Source: Oscillospiraceae bacterium
GTDB taxonomy: Bacteria > Bacillota > Clostridia > Oscillospirales > Oscillospiraceae
DNA: 10,505 nt
Assembly (NCBI GenBank): GCA_024404735.1
Contig: JAKSPP010000049.1
Location: forward strand, 1-10,505
Direction: 5' to 3'
Below, in pieces: positions 1-6,665 of the stretch. Within the stretch, counting starts at the first letter, position 1. Every line of letters starts with the position of its first letter. The position numbers were made by a program, and so were the translations under genes. Under the pieces are notes generated by a model that searched no databases, had not been told where the DNA came from, and worked only from the letters and a program-made list of their open reading frames with translations.

Positions 1-606
1 GAGCCCACCTCCATCGCTCTTCGTGTTTCCGATAAGACCAATATGCGTGTCGGTGAGACAGTAATCGTTGTCGGCGGCGGCCCCATCGGTCTTCTCTGCG
101 CACAGATGCTCAAGATGAAGGGTGCAACCAGCCTCACTGTTGTTGAGCCCAAGGCCGACAGAAGAGAGCTCGCCCTCAAGATGGGTGCCGATTACGTTAT
201 CGACCCCTTTGCAGAGGACACCATTGAAGCTGCAATGAAGCTCACCGGTGGCAGAGGCTATGATGTTGTTATCGAAATCACAGGCGTAAAGTCCCTTGCA
301 GGCCAGCCTCTTAAGCTCGCTGCAGACGGCGGTACAATTATGTACATCGCCATGTATGATGACGGCTTTGCTATGGAGGTTCCCATGACAGACACCTTCC
401 ATAACCGCAACCTCACCCTCACCGCAACCAAGGTTGCTCCTTACTGCTTCCCCAGAGCTGTTCAGATTCTCACAAGAATGCAGCTTGATGACTTTATGCC
501 CATTTCCTTCCCCCTCTCTCAGATTCACGAGGCCTTCGATGCCTTCTTCACTCAGAAATATCTCAAGGTTCTCGTCAACTGCAATGAGGACCTTAAGGAC
601 AAATAA
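1..606 (+). CDS. Medium-chain (zinc-type) alcohol/polyol dehydrogenase, 3' part
   Basis: The gene is cut by the left edge of the window; the frame is open from base 1 and ends at TAA 604-606, giving 201 residues of a protein usually about 340-350 long. The visible part is the NAD(P)-binding Rossmann half of the MDR superfamily: the EPTSIAL segment that follows the catalytic domain, the dinucleotide motif VGGGPIGLL, an acidic residue ending the second strand (VVEPKADRRELA), GADYVIDP, GRGYDVVIEITG and the C-terminal return to the catalytic domain. The zinc-binding N-terminal half lies outside, so the catalytic and structural zinc ligands cannot be checked. It probably oxidises an alcohol or polyol, or does the reverse, in the cytoplasm; the substrate is not deducible. 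ATG at 43 is internal. It sits 75 bases upstream of an aminotransferase on the same strand, with a hairpin between. Sorbitol/threonine dehydrogenase-like enzymes are the nearest families. Confidence 0.88.
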   Translation, partial: EPTSIALRVSDKTNMRVGETVIVVGGGPIGLLCAQMLKMKGATSLTVVEPKADRRELALKMGADYVIDPFAEDTIEAAMKLTGGRGYDVVIEITGVKSLAGQPLKLAADGGTIMYIAMYDDGFAMEVPMTDTFHNRNLTLTATKVAPYCFPRAVQILTRMQLDDFMPISFPLSQIHEAFDAFFTQKYLKVLVNCNEDLKDK

Positions 607-627
607 TCGTCTTTCACGGATTATCCC

Positions 628-653
628 TGCGGGGGCGGAGCATCGCCCCCGCA
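628..653 (+). terminator. Intercistronic GC-rich hairpin, weak or attenuating terminator
   Basis: A perfect 10-bp stem (628-637 with 644-653, core GCGGGGGCG/CGCCCCCGC) encloses a 6-base loop. It lies 21 bases after the dehydrogenase stop. The following bases are TTTCCGCATTTTAT, so the T-tract is interrupted. I infer partial termination or 3'-end protection between the two genes rather than a full stop. Confidence 0.55.
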
Positions 654-681
654 TTTCCGCATTTTATAAAGGAGAAAAACA

Positions 682-1866
682 ATGTTACCACAGAATACCA
701 TAGGCTGGGGAACCGCCCGCAGTGCCATCAGAGAGCTTTTTGAGTTCGGCAACAAGAGAAGGGCTGCCATCGGTGCCGAGAATGTTTTTGACTTCTCCAT
801 CGGTAACCCCAGTATTCCCGCACCCGCCTGCGTTGACGAAACTCTTCGTGAGCTTTACTCCACAGGGGACAGCCTCCTCCTGCACAGCTACACCTCCTCT
901 GCCGGAAATCCCTCCCTCCGCAAAAAGGTTGCCGAGTTTCTGAACAGCACCTCAAAGGGACAGTTTGAGGCAGAGGGCGTTTACATAACCTGCGGCTCTG
1001 CCGCCGGTCTTGCCTCCTCCATGAACGGACTTCTTATGCCCGGTGAAGAGGTTATTCTCATCGCTCCTTATTTCCCCGAGTACAAGGTCTTCGTTGAGGG
1101 TGCGGGGGGAAAGATAGTCGTTGCCCAGCCCGACGAAAATATGATGCTCTCTGCGGAGAATATCGCAAAGGTTATCACGGAGAAGACAAAGGCCGTTATC
1201 ATCAATTCTCCCAATAACCCCTCCGGCGTTGTCTTTACTGCCGAGAAGCTTGCGGAGATGGCCGATGTCCTCAGGGCTGCGGAAAAGAAGTACGGCAATA
1301 ACATTTATATTGTCTCCGATGAGCCTTACAGAGAGCTTTGCTACGGCGATGCAAAATTTGCCCCCTGTCAGGATGCATACGAGAATACCATAGTCTGCTA
1401 CTCCTTCTCCAAGTGCCTTTCTCTCCCCGGCGAGAGAATAGGCTACCTTGCCGTAGATAAGAGGGCCGCCGATTACGAGAAGGTATTTGCCTCTGTTGCA
1501 GGTGCCGCCCGTGCCCTCGGTTATGTCTGCGCTCCCAGCAGTATGCAGTTTATGGCCGAAAAGTGCATCGGCGCAACCTCCGATATAGCTCAGTATGAGA
1601 TAAACAGAGACATTCTCTGCTCCGGCCTTCAGAAAATCGGCTATGAGTTTGCAAAGCCCGACGGAGCCTTCTATCTCTTCGTCAAGGCTCTGGAGCCCGA
1701 TGCTCAGGCCTTCTCCGACAAGGCAAAGGAGTTTGAGCTTCTTCTCGTCCCCTCCGATACCTTCGGTGTCGGCGGTTATGTAAGACTGTCCTACTGCGTT
1801 TCAAGAGAGATGATTGAAAAGAGCATGCCCGCTCTTAAGAAGCTCTACGATTGCTATAAGAAGTAA
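682..1866 (+). CDS. Class I/II PLP-dependent aminotransferase
   Basis: A complete 394-residue fold-type I aminotransferase, the usual length for the aspartate/aromatic/methionine aminotransferase group. Start ATG 682 has AAAGGAG at 668-674, 7 bases upstream. Visible landmarks: the FSIGNPSIPAP substrate-loop segment near residues 38-48, CGSAAGL at 104-110 (phosphate-binding region), SPNNPSG at 176-182 with the PLP-contacting Asn179, VSDEPY at 211-216 with Asp213 and Tyr216, SFSK at 241-244 with Lys244 as the Schiff-base lysine, Arg252 as phosphate ligand in GERIGY, and VRLSY at 367-371 with Arg368 as the substrate alpha-carboxylate arginine. All key residues are present, so it should be active, transferring an amino group between an amino acid and a 2-oxo acid in the cytoplasm. 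Substrate specificity is not readable. It follows a dehydrogenase gene; the shared strand suggests co-transcription but no joint pathway is evident. Confidence 0.93.
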   Translation: MLPQNTIGWGTARSAIRELFEFGNKRRAAIGAENVFDFSIGNPSIPAPACVDETLRELYSTGDSLLLHSYTSSAGNPSLRKKVAEFLNSTSKGQFEAEGVYITCGSAAGLASSMNGLLMPGEEVILIAPYFPEYKVFVEGAGGKIVVAQPDENMMLSAENIAKVITEKTKAVIINSPNNPSGVVFTAEKLAEMADVLRAAEKKYGNNIYIVSDEPYRELCYGDAKFAPCQDAYENTIVCYSFSKCLSLPGERIGYLAVDKRAADYEKVFASVAGAARALGYVCAPSSMQFMAEKCIGATSDIAQYEINRDILCSGLQKIGYEFAKPDGAFYLFVKALEPDAQAFSDKAKEFELLLVPSDTFGVGGYVRLSYCVSREMIEKSMPALKKLYDCYKK

Positions 1867-1885
1867 TCAACATATATTGCTTATT

Positions 1886-1926
1886 AAAGCCCCCCCGCTT
1901 CCGTACGGTTAAGCGAGGGGCTTTTT
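1886..1926 (+). terminator. Intrinsic terminator of the aminotransferase gene
   Basis: An imperfect GC-rich stem, AAAGCCCCCCCGCTT pairing with AAGCGAGGGGCTTT (one bulge, one mismatch), is followed by a T run at 1922-1926, 20 bases after the aminotransferase stop. The loop contains the self-complementary CCGTACGG. It insulates the upstream genes from the promoter that begins 26 bases later. Confidence 0.85.
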
Positions 1927-1951
1927 GCGCCCCCGGGTCCTTTCCAAATTG

Positions 1952-1980
1952 TTGACTTTAACAAAACGGGGATATATAAT
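1952..1980 (+). promoter_or_regulatory. Sigma-A promoter of the VWA-MoxR-LRR operon
   Basis: TTGACT at 1952-1957 (5 of 6 consensus) and TATAAT at 1975-1980 (6 of 6) are separated by exactly 17 bases. Transcription should begin near 1986-1988, leaving an untranslated leader of about 28 bases before the GTG at 2015. There is no room for a riboswitch. This promoter also rules out the longer reading frame that would begin at TTG 1925. Confidence 0.85.
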
Positions 1981-2014
1981 TATTGTTCGGATAAAATTAT
2001 TCGGAGAGGGGAGA

Positions 2015-3355
2015 GTGACTGCTATTTTTGAGGAAGAAGAAAAACTAAACAGCCTTGCCCTTGAAATCCTCTCTCTTGCACAGAGTACCCTTATGCTTCA
2101 TCTTCGCTTTATGGCAAAGGCAATAAGTCTTCCAAAGCTTAAGGCAGACTATGCCCTCGGCGGTATGGCCTCCGACGGAAGGACGATAAGCTACTCTCCC
2201 AAAGAGGTAATAAAGGCCTTCGGAAAAGAAAAGTCCCTTCCCGCAAGGCAGTACCTTCATCTGCTTCTGCACTGCATTTTCGGGCATACAAGGCCGCCCG
2301 TTTCCGTACAGAATCCCGCCCTATGGAGTCTTTCCTGCGATATTGCCGCAGAAAATATAATAAATGAACTGAGTATTCACGGCACGGAGTATTCCGGGAC
2401 CTCCGAGGAGGAGAAGGAGGTCCGTCGCCTTAGTGAAAAAGTCCGCTATATGACGGCAGACTGCCTCTATAAGCATTTCTCCGATTCGGCTACGCCGGAA
2501 TATGAGGTGATGCGCCTTTCCTCACTTTTCTCCATTGACAGTCACAGACCGTGGTTTTCTCGGGAAAATGCCCCCTATGACAGGGAAAAGAGCGGGGGTG
2601 GGGCCGATAACGATGAAGACCCTTCGGAAAAATGGGATGAAATTGCGCGCCGTCTTAAAATGGACCTTGAAACCTTCTCTAAAAACAGGGGCAGTGCTTC
2701 GGGCGCCCTTACGCAGAATCTCAGGGCCGTTATAAGGGAAAAGTACGATTATGAGAGCTTTCTTCGAAGGTTTGCCGCCCCACGGGAGTCTGTTAAAATC
2801 AATGACGATGAGTTTGACTATATCTTCTATACCTACGGCCTTAAGCTTTATGAAAAAATGCCTCTTGTTGAGCCCCTTGAGTATAAAGAGGATAAGAAGA
2901 TACGGGAGTTTGTTATCGCAATCGACACCTCCGGCTCGACCTCCGGAGAGCTTGTTTCGCGCTTTGTAAACAAAACCTATAATATTCTTCAGGAGAGCGG
3001 TAGCTTTTCCGATAAATTCAATCTGCATATAATCCAGTGTGATTGCGCCATTCAGGAGTCGGTTAAAATCCGCACTAAGGCTGAGTTTGATGCTTATATT
3101 TCGCATATGACGATAAAAGGCGGGGGAGGAACGGATTTCCGCCCTGTATTCCGTTATGTTGAAGAAAAGCTCCGTGAAAAGGAATTTGTAAACCTTAAGG
3201 GCCTTATATATTTTACGGACGGCTTCGGTGCCTTTCCCCCGAGACAGCCGCCCTATAAAACCGCCTTTGTTTTCGTAAGCGATGCCTACGATATGCCTCC
3301 TGTTCCCGTGTGGGCAATGAGGCTTGTTTTAAGACCCGAAGAAATAGAAAGTTAA
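2015..3355 (+). CDS. DUF2201-type metallopeptidase-like/VWA domain protein
   Basis: The 446-residue protein starts at GTG 2015, chosen because it follows GGAGAGGGG with normal spacing and lies just downstream of a strong promoter. The N-terminal part (about residues 10-130) looks like the putative metallopeptidase domain that pairs with DUF2201, with HLLLHCIFGH at 82-91 (His82, His86, His91). A charged middle segment (about 185-260) follows. The C-terminal VWA-like domain (about 295-446) has a full MIDAS: DTSGS at 304-308 (Asp304, Ser306, Ser308), Thr373 in GGGGTD, and Asp402 in TDG. There is no signal peptide, so it is cytoplasmic. Such proteins are typically encoded beside a MoxR AAA+ ATPase, as here (18-base gap), and the VWA domain is thought to bind metal and act as the ATPase's adaptor. 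The canonical HExxH glutamate is absent (Leu83), so protease activity is doubtful. Cellular role unknown. Confidence 0.85.
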   Translation: MTAIFEEEEKLNSLALEILSLAQSTLMLHLRFMAKAISLPKLKADYALGGMASDGRTISYSPKEVIKAFGKEKSLPARQYLHLLLHCIFGHTRPPVSVQNPALWSLSCDIAAENIINELSIHGTEYSGTSEEEKEVRRLSEKVRYMTADCLYKHFSDSATPEYEVMRLSSLFSIDSHRPWFSRENAPYDREKSGGGADNDEDPSEKWDEIARRLKMDLETFSKNRGSASGALTQNLRAVIREKYDYESFLRRFAAPRESVKINDDEFDYIFYTYGLKLYEKMPLVEPLEYKEDKKIREFVIAIDTSGSTSGELVSRFVNKTYNILQESGSFSDKFNLHIIQCDCAIQESVKIRTKAEFDAYISHMTIKGGGGTDFRPVFRYVEEKLREKEFVNLKGLIYFTDGFGAFPPRQPPYKTAFVFVSDAYDMPPVPVWAMRLVLRPEEIES

Positions 3356-3373
3356 AGGGAGAAAAAAGGGAAA

Positions 3374-4888
3374 ATGAATATAAAAGAAGCAAAGCAGCAG
3401 ATTAAAAATGCCATGCGTGCGTACTTTACCAAAAATGAGGACGGAGAGTATATTGTCCCTGTGCCCCGCCAGCGCCCTGTTTTTCTCATGGGCCCTCCGG
3501 GTATAGGTAAAACAGCCATTATGGAGCAGATTGCCGCCGAGATGGGTGTGGGTCTTCTCAGCTATTCAATGACGCACCACACAAGGCAGAGTGCCCTCGG
3601 CCTTCCCTATATAGAGCACAGAAACTACGAGGGACTTGACTGTGACATCTCCCTTTATACCATGAGTGAAATAATCGCATCCGTATACGATATGATGAAG
3701 GAAACGGGTGTAAAGCAGGGCATCCTTTTCCTCGATGAGATTAACTGCGTTTCAGAAACCCTCGCACCCGTTATGCTCCAGTTCCTTCAGTACAAGGTTT
3801 TCGGTCGCCACAGTGTCCCCGAGGGATGGATAGTGGTTACTGCGGGCAACCCTCCGGAATATAACAGCTCCGTAAGAGAGTTTGACCTGGTTACATGGGA
3901 CAGACTCAAGCGCATTGATGTGGAGCCGGATTTTTCCGTCTGGAAGGAATATGCCGTGGGGAAGAATGTTCACCCCGCTGTTTTGAGCTATCTTGAAATA
4001 AAAACGGGTGATTTCTATAACGTTGAAACGGATGTGGACGGTAAGCGCTTTGTAACCGCCCGTGCCTGGGAGGACCTCGCCCTTATGATTTCTCTCTATG
4101 AGAAAAACGGGATTAAGGTTGACGGGTCGCTTATCTCCCAGTATCTGCAGGATCCCCGCATTGCAAAGGATTTTGCGGTCTATTATGACCTTTATGAGAA
4201 GTATAAAAGCGACTATCAGATTGAGAGCATTCTTTCGGGAAAAGCCTCCGATGAAATTAAATCCCGCGCCGAAAATGCCGGCTTTGATGAGCGCATTTCA
4301 CTTATCTCCATGCTTCTTGACCTCATCTCCTCCGAGCTTTGCGCCGTTGTGGAGGGCGACCTTCTCCTTAAGGATATGACAGCCTCCTTAACTGAGCTGA
4401 AAACACTTTTTTCCCGCCCGGGCAAAACTCCCTCCGAGAAGCTCTCCGAGTACATTGAGAAAAAGGAAAAGGAGCTCTTTTCCGGCAAAAGGTCAGGCGC
4501 TCTTTCCCCGGAGGCTCAGACCCGACTTAAAAAGCTTATTAAAAGGCTCGGAGCTCTAAAGACGGATATAGCCTCCGAAAATAACGGCAAGACCGCCCTC
4601 CTCTCTCTTAAAAAGCTCTTTGATGAGATGATGAAGTCCGGGAAGGGGGCTTCCGAAAGGGCAGCTGTGCGCCTTTCCAATATGTTCGTCTTTGCGGAGG
4701 CTGTTTTCTCCGAAAGCCGTGAGCTTCTCATAATAGTAACGGAGCTTTCCCTTAATAAGGGCTGTGCAGCCTTCATAGGAAAGTACGGCTGTAAGGAATA
4801 CTTTAAGCACAATAAGGAACTTCTTGTATTCGACAGGGCAAAGCAGATTGAAAATGAGATTGCCGCCCTGGAGTTTGAGCTTGACTGA
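3374..4888 (+). CDS. MoxR-family AAA+ ATPase with long C-terminal extension
   Basis: The 504-residue protein has a complete AAA+ core in residues 1-240: Walker A GPPGIGKT at 40-47, Walker B ILFLDE at 117-122 (Asp121, Glu122), sensor 1 TAGNP with Asn159, the arginine-finger region DRLKR at 176-180, and a sensor-2-like TARAW with Arg230. This arrangement is typical of MoxR-type ATPases, which work as hexameric chaperones with VWA partners. The remaining ~260 residues (245-504) are strongly charged and predicted by eye to be helical, with Lys/Glu/Leu-rich stretches near 340-425 that may form coiled coil. Plain MoxR proteins are about 300-330 residues; RavA, also with a C-terminal extension, is about 500. 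The gene begins 18 bases after the VWA gene; AGGGAG at 3356-3361 and AAAGGG at 3365-3370 are possible ribosome sites, neither ideally spaced. It ends 2 bases before the next ATG. Confidence 0.9.
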   Translation: MNIKEAKQQIKNAMRAYFTKNEDGEYIVPVPRQRPVFLMGPPGIGKTAIMEQIAAEMGVGLLSYSMTHHTRQSALGLPYIEHRNYEGLDCDISLYTMSEIIASVYDMMKETGVKQGILFLDEINCVSETLAPVMLQFLQYKVFGRHSVPEGWIVVTAGNPPEYNSSVREFDLVTWDRLKRIDVEPDFSVWKEYAVGKNVHPAVLSYLEIKTGDFYNVETDVDGKRFVTARAWEDLALMISLYEKNGIKVDGSLISQYLQDPRIAKDFAVYYDLYEKYKSDYQIESILSGKASDEIKSRAENAGFDERISLISMLLDLISSELCAVVEGDLLLKDMTASLTELKTLFSRPGKTPSEKLSEYIEKKEKELFSGKRSGALSPEAQTRLKKLIKRLGALKTDIASENNGKTALLSLKKLFDEMMKSGKGASERAAVRLSNMFVFAEAVFSESRELLIIVTELSLNKGCAAFIGKYGCKEYFKHNKELLVFDRAKQIENEIAALEFELD

Positions 4889-4890
4889 CA

Positions 4891-6612
4891 ATGAAAGAAA
4901 TAACAACAAAAAAAGAAGTAAAGGCTCTTAAAAAAATAACGCCGAAGGCTCTGGACCTCCTTATGTCATCTCCGGAGCTTCTTTCCTATGCCATCTCCGA
5001 AAAAGACTGCCGGGGCATCAATAAAAAGCAGAGCCTTCGTAAAGCGGCAGCTTTGGGCAATATTGAGGCTTTAATGGCAATGGCAAGGGCCGGCTGGCTT
5101 GATAATCCCGCAAGGCGAGATGAGCTTATTGATTTCTGCTCCGAAAATGCACCCGAGGATGTCTTCGTCTGGCTTGTTGATTTCAAAAACAGCACGGCGG
5201 ATTTAGAGGGCGAGGCTAAAAGAGCCGAGGAAAAAATGCTCCGTGAGTTTCTTATGGACCCTTTCTCCGCCGAAGCCCTAAGGCGTATATGGTCAACCCG
5301 CCGCCTTCCCGACGGCAGCCTTGAAATTTCAAGCTACAAAGGCTTTGAGGAGGCGGTGTTTGTTCCGGAAAAAATAGGAAGAAGCCCTGTTACCTCCATA
5401 GGCCCTTATGCCTTCTCCACCCGAAACGACAGGCGCACCCGAAATACCGATGCAAGAAAGCATATTTCTTCCATAAGCATCCCGAAGGGAATAACAAATA
5501 TCTCTAGTGGGGCCTTTTATGCCTGCTCCTCCGTAAAGAGCATCACTCTTCCCGAGGGAATAGTGAGCATCGGTGACAGCGCTTTTTACGCCTGCAGCGG
5601 TCTTAAGTCGCTTACGCTTCCCTCTACGGTCGTAAGCCTTGGGGAAAAGGCCTTCTACGGCTGCTCCGGAATAAAAAGCATTACGGTCCCTCCTTCTGTG
5701 AGAGTCCTTCCCGCCTCGGTTTTCAGCTCCTGCAGTGACCTTGAGAGTATTTCTCTTCCCGATGAAATAAGGGAAATCGGCCCTTCCGCCTTCGCAGGCT
5801 GCCGTACTCTTTCGGATTTTTCCCTTCCCGCCCGACTTAATAAAATAGGAAGGGAGGCGTTTAATTCCTGCAAGCTCCTTCCCGCCCTGTCCGTCCCGGA
5901 GGGGGTTGAGGAAATAGGTCTTTGGACCTTCTATGACTGCAGGGAATTAAAAACTCTTTCTCTCCCGGAAAGCCTTAAAAAATTTGACCCCTCGGCCCTC
6001 TGGGGCTGCAGCAGTCTTGAAAGTGTCGGCATTGCCGAAGAAAACACACATTTCTCTTCAGTAGGCGGCTGCATTATTGATAAACAAGGAAAGACGCTTC
6101 TCTGGGGAGGCAGGAAGGCCGTTATCCCCAATGACGGAACCGTGGTAAAAATAGAAGACCACGCCTTTTATAACTGCGTTAATCTTGAGAAGATAATTAT
6201 ACCCGATTCCGTTACGGAAATAGGGGACAGGGCCTTTGACGGCTGCTGCTCTCTGAAGGCTCTTTCTCTTCCGAAAAGCCTTAAAAAGCTCGGGGTGGGT
6301 GCCTTCAATGCCTGCAGGGAGCTTGCGGAAATAAACCTTCCGGGGGATATAAGGGAGCTTCCGGAGGATGTCCTTAGAGGCTGTGTTAAGCTTCGCTTGC
6401 TTAATATTCCGGAATCTGTAAGGGAGATAGGAAGCAGTGCTCTTCGGGGCTGCAAGGGTCTTACGGGCCTTGTTATACCCGAAAATGTAAAAAGAATAGG
6501 CAGCAGTGCATTCAGAGGCTGCAGAAATCTAAAGACAATCGAGCTTCCGAAAGACCTTATTCTCGGCGAGGATGCCTTCTTCGGCTGCTTTGCTCTTAAG
6601 AAAAACAAATAA
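4891..6612 (+). CDS. Cytoplasmic BspA-type leucine-rich-repeat protein with ankyrin-like N-terminus
   Basis: The 573-residue protein starts at ATG 4891, 2 bases after the MoxR stop (TGA-CA-ATG). There is no good Shine-Dalgarno (GGAG is 17 bases away), so translation is probably coupled. Residues 1-130 are helical and charged; 47-76 (SLRKAAALGNIEALMAMARAGWL) and 77-100 resemble degenerate ankyrin repeats. Residues 134-200 contain a lead-in of the LRR_5/BspA type. Residues 201-555 hold fourteen 23-residue repeats of the pattern IxxIGxxAFxxCxxLxxLxLPxx, interrupted once at 385-417 by the SVGGCIIDKQGKTLL variant common in BspA proteins; a partial repeat ends the chain. There is no signal peptide, anchor or sorting motif, unlike surface BspA proteins. 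I infer a cytoplasmic recognition or scaffold subunit of the upstream ATPase/VWA pair; its ligand is unknown. Confidence 0.88.
   Translation: MKEITTKKEVKALKKITPKALDLLMSSPELLSYAISEKDCRGINKKQSLRKAAALGNIEALMAMARAGWLDNPARRDELIDFCSENAPEDVFVWLVDFKNSTADLEGEAKRAEEKMLREFLMDPFSAEALRRIWSTRRLPDGSLEISSYKGFEEAVFVPEKIGRSPVTSIGPYAFSTRNDRRTRNTDARKHISSISIPKGITNISSGAFYACSSVKSITLPEGIVSIGDSAFYACSGLKSLTLPSTVVSLGEKAFYGCSGIKSITVPPSVRVLPASVFSSCSDLESISLPDEIREIGPSAFAGCRTLSDFSLPARLNKIGREAFNSCKLLPALSVPEGVEEIGLWTFYDCRELKTLSLPESLKKFDPSALWGCSSLESVGIAEENTHFSSVGGCIIDKQGKTLLWGGRKAVIPNDGTVVKIEDHAFYNCVNLEKIIIPDSVTEIGDRAFDGCCSLKALSLPKSLKKLGVGAFNACRELAEINLPGDIRELPEDVLRGCVKLRLLNIPESVREIGSSALRGCKGLTGLVIPENVKRIGSSAFRGCRNLKTIELPKDLILGEDAFFGCFALKKNK
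5491..6555 (+). repeat. Array of 69-base units encoding BspA-type LRRs
   Basis: Fourteen coding units of 69 bases, each 23 residues, occupy 5491-6042 (eight units) and 6142-6555 (six units), with a 99-base variant insert at 6043-6141. Conserved DNA words such as GGCTGC (Gly-Cys) and CTTCCC (Leu-Pro) recur once per unit. The units have diverged in third positions, so this is an old protein-level repeat and not a recently expanded tandem array. Confidence 0.85.
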
Positions 6613-6624
6613 AGGAAAAGAAAA

Positions 6625-6654
6625 AAGGAGATGCGGTTTTTTCTGCATCTCCTT
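6625..6654. terminator. Convergent (bidirectional) intrinsic terminator
   Basis: A perfect 10-bp stem, AAGGAGATGC (6625-6634) with GCATCTCCTT (6645-6654), encloses a 10-base loop. It lies between the LRR gene stop (6612) and the stop of the convergent minus-strand lipoprotein gene (6666). On the minus strand the stem is followed by CTTTT-type T runs, a good terminator; on the plus strand the tail AATCATTTTG is weaker. It most likely serves the minus-strand operon mainly and the plus-strand operon partly. Confidence 0.8.
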
Positions 6655-6665
6655 AATCATTTTGC

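Noticed and set aside
1925..2014. TTG 1925 as the start of the VWA protein
   Set aside because: It lies within the terminator T-run and upstream of the promoter, and the first 30 residues show no domain-like sequence.
2522..3106. A 194-codon open frame on the minus strand
   Set aside because: It is antisense to the VWA gene, whose MIDAS motifs are clear. The antisense translation shows no recognisable motif and has no convincing start signal.
4216..4909. Several minus-strand open frames under the MoxR gene
   Set aside because: The plus strand encodes a continuous AAA+ protein; the antisense frames are Ser/Arg/Leu-rich and lack any family features.
5491..6555. Possible CRISPR-like or tandem DNA repeat with a 69-base period
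   Set aside because: The period is exactly 23 codons, the repeats diverge at third positions, and the units encode BspA-type LRRs; there are no identical repeats with unique spacers.
6168..6608. A 146-codon minus-strand frame and similar ones at 5655-5873 and 5931-6131
   Set aside because: They mirror the 69-base repeats of the LRR gene. Their Ser/Leu/Pro-rich periodic translation is what the complement of LRR codons gives, and no ribosome site was seen.
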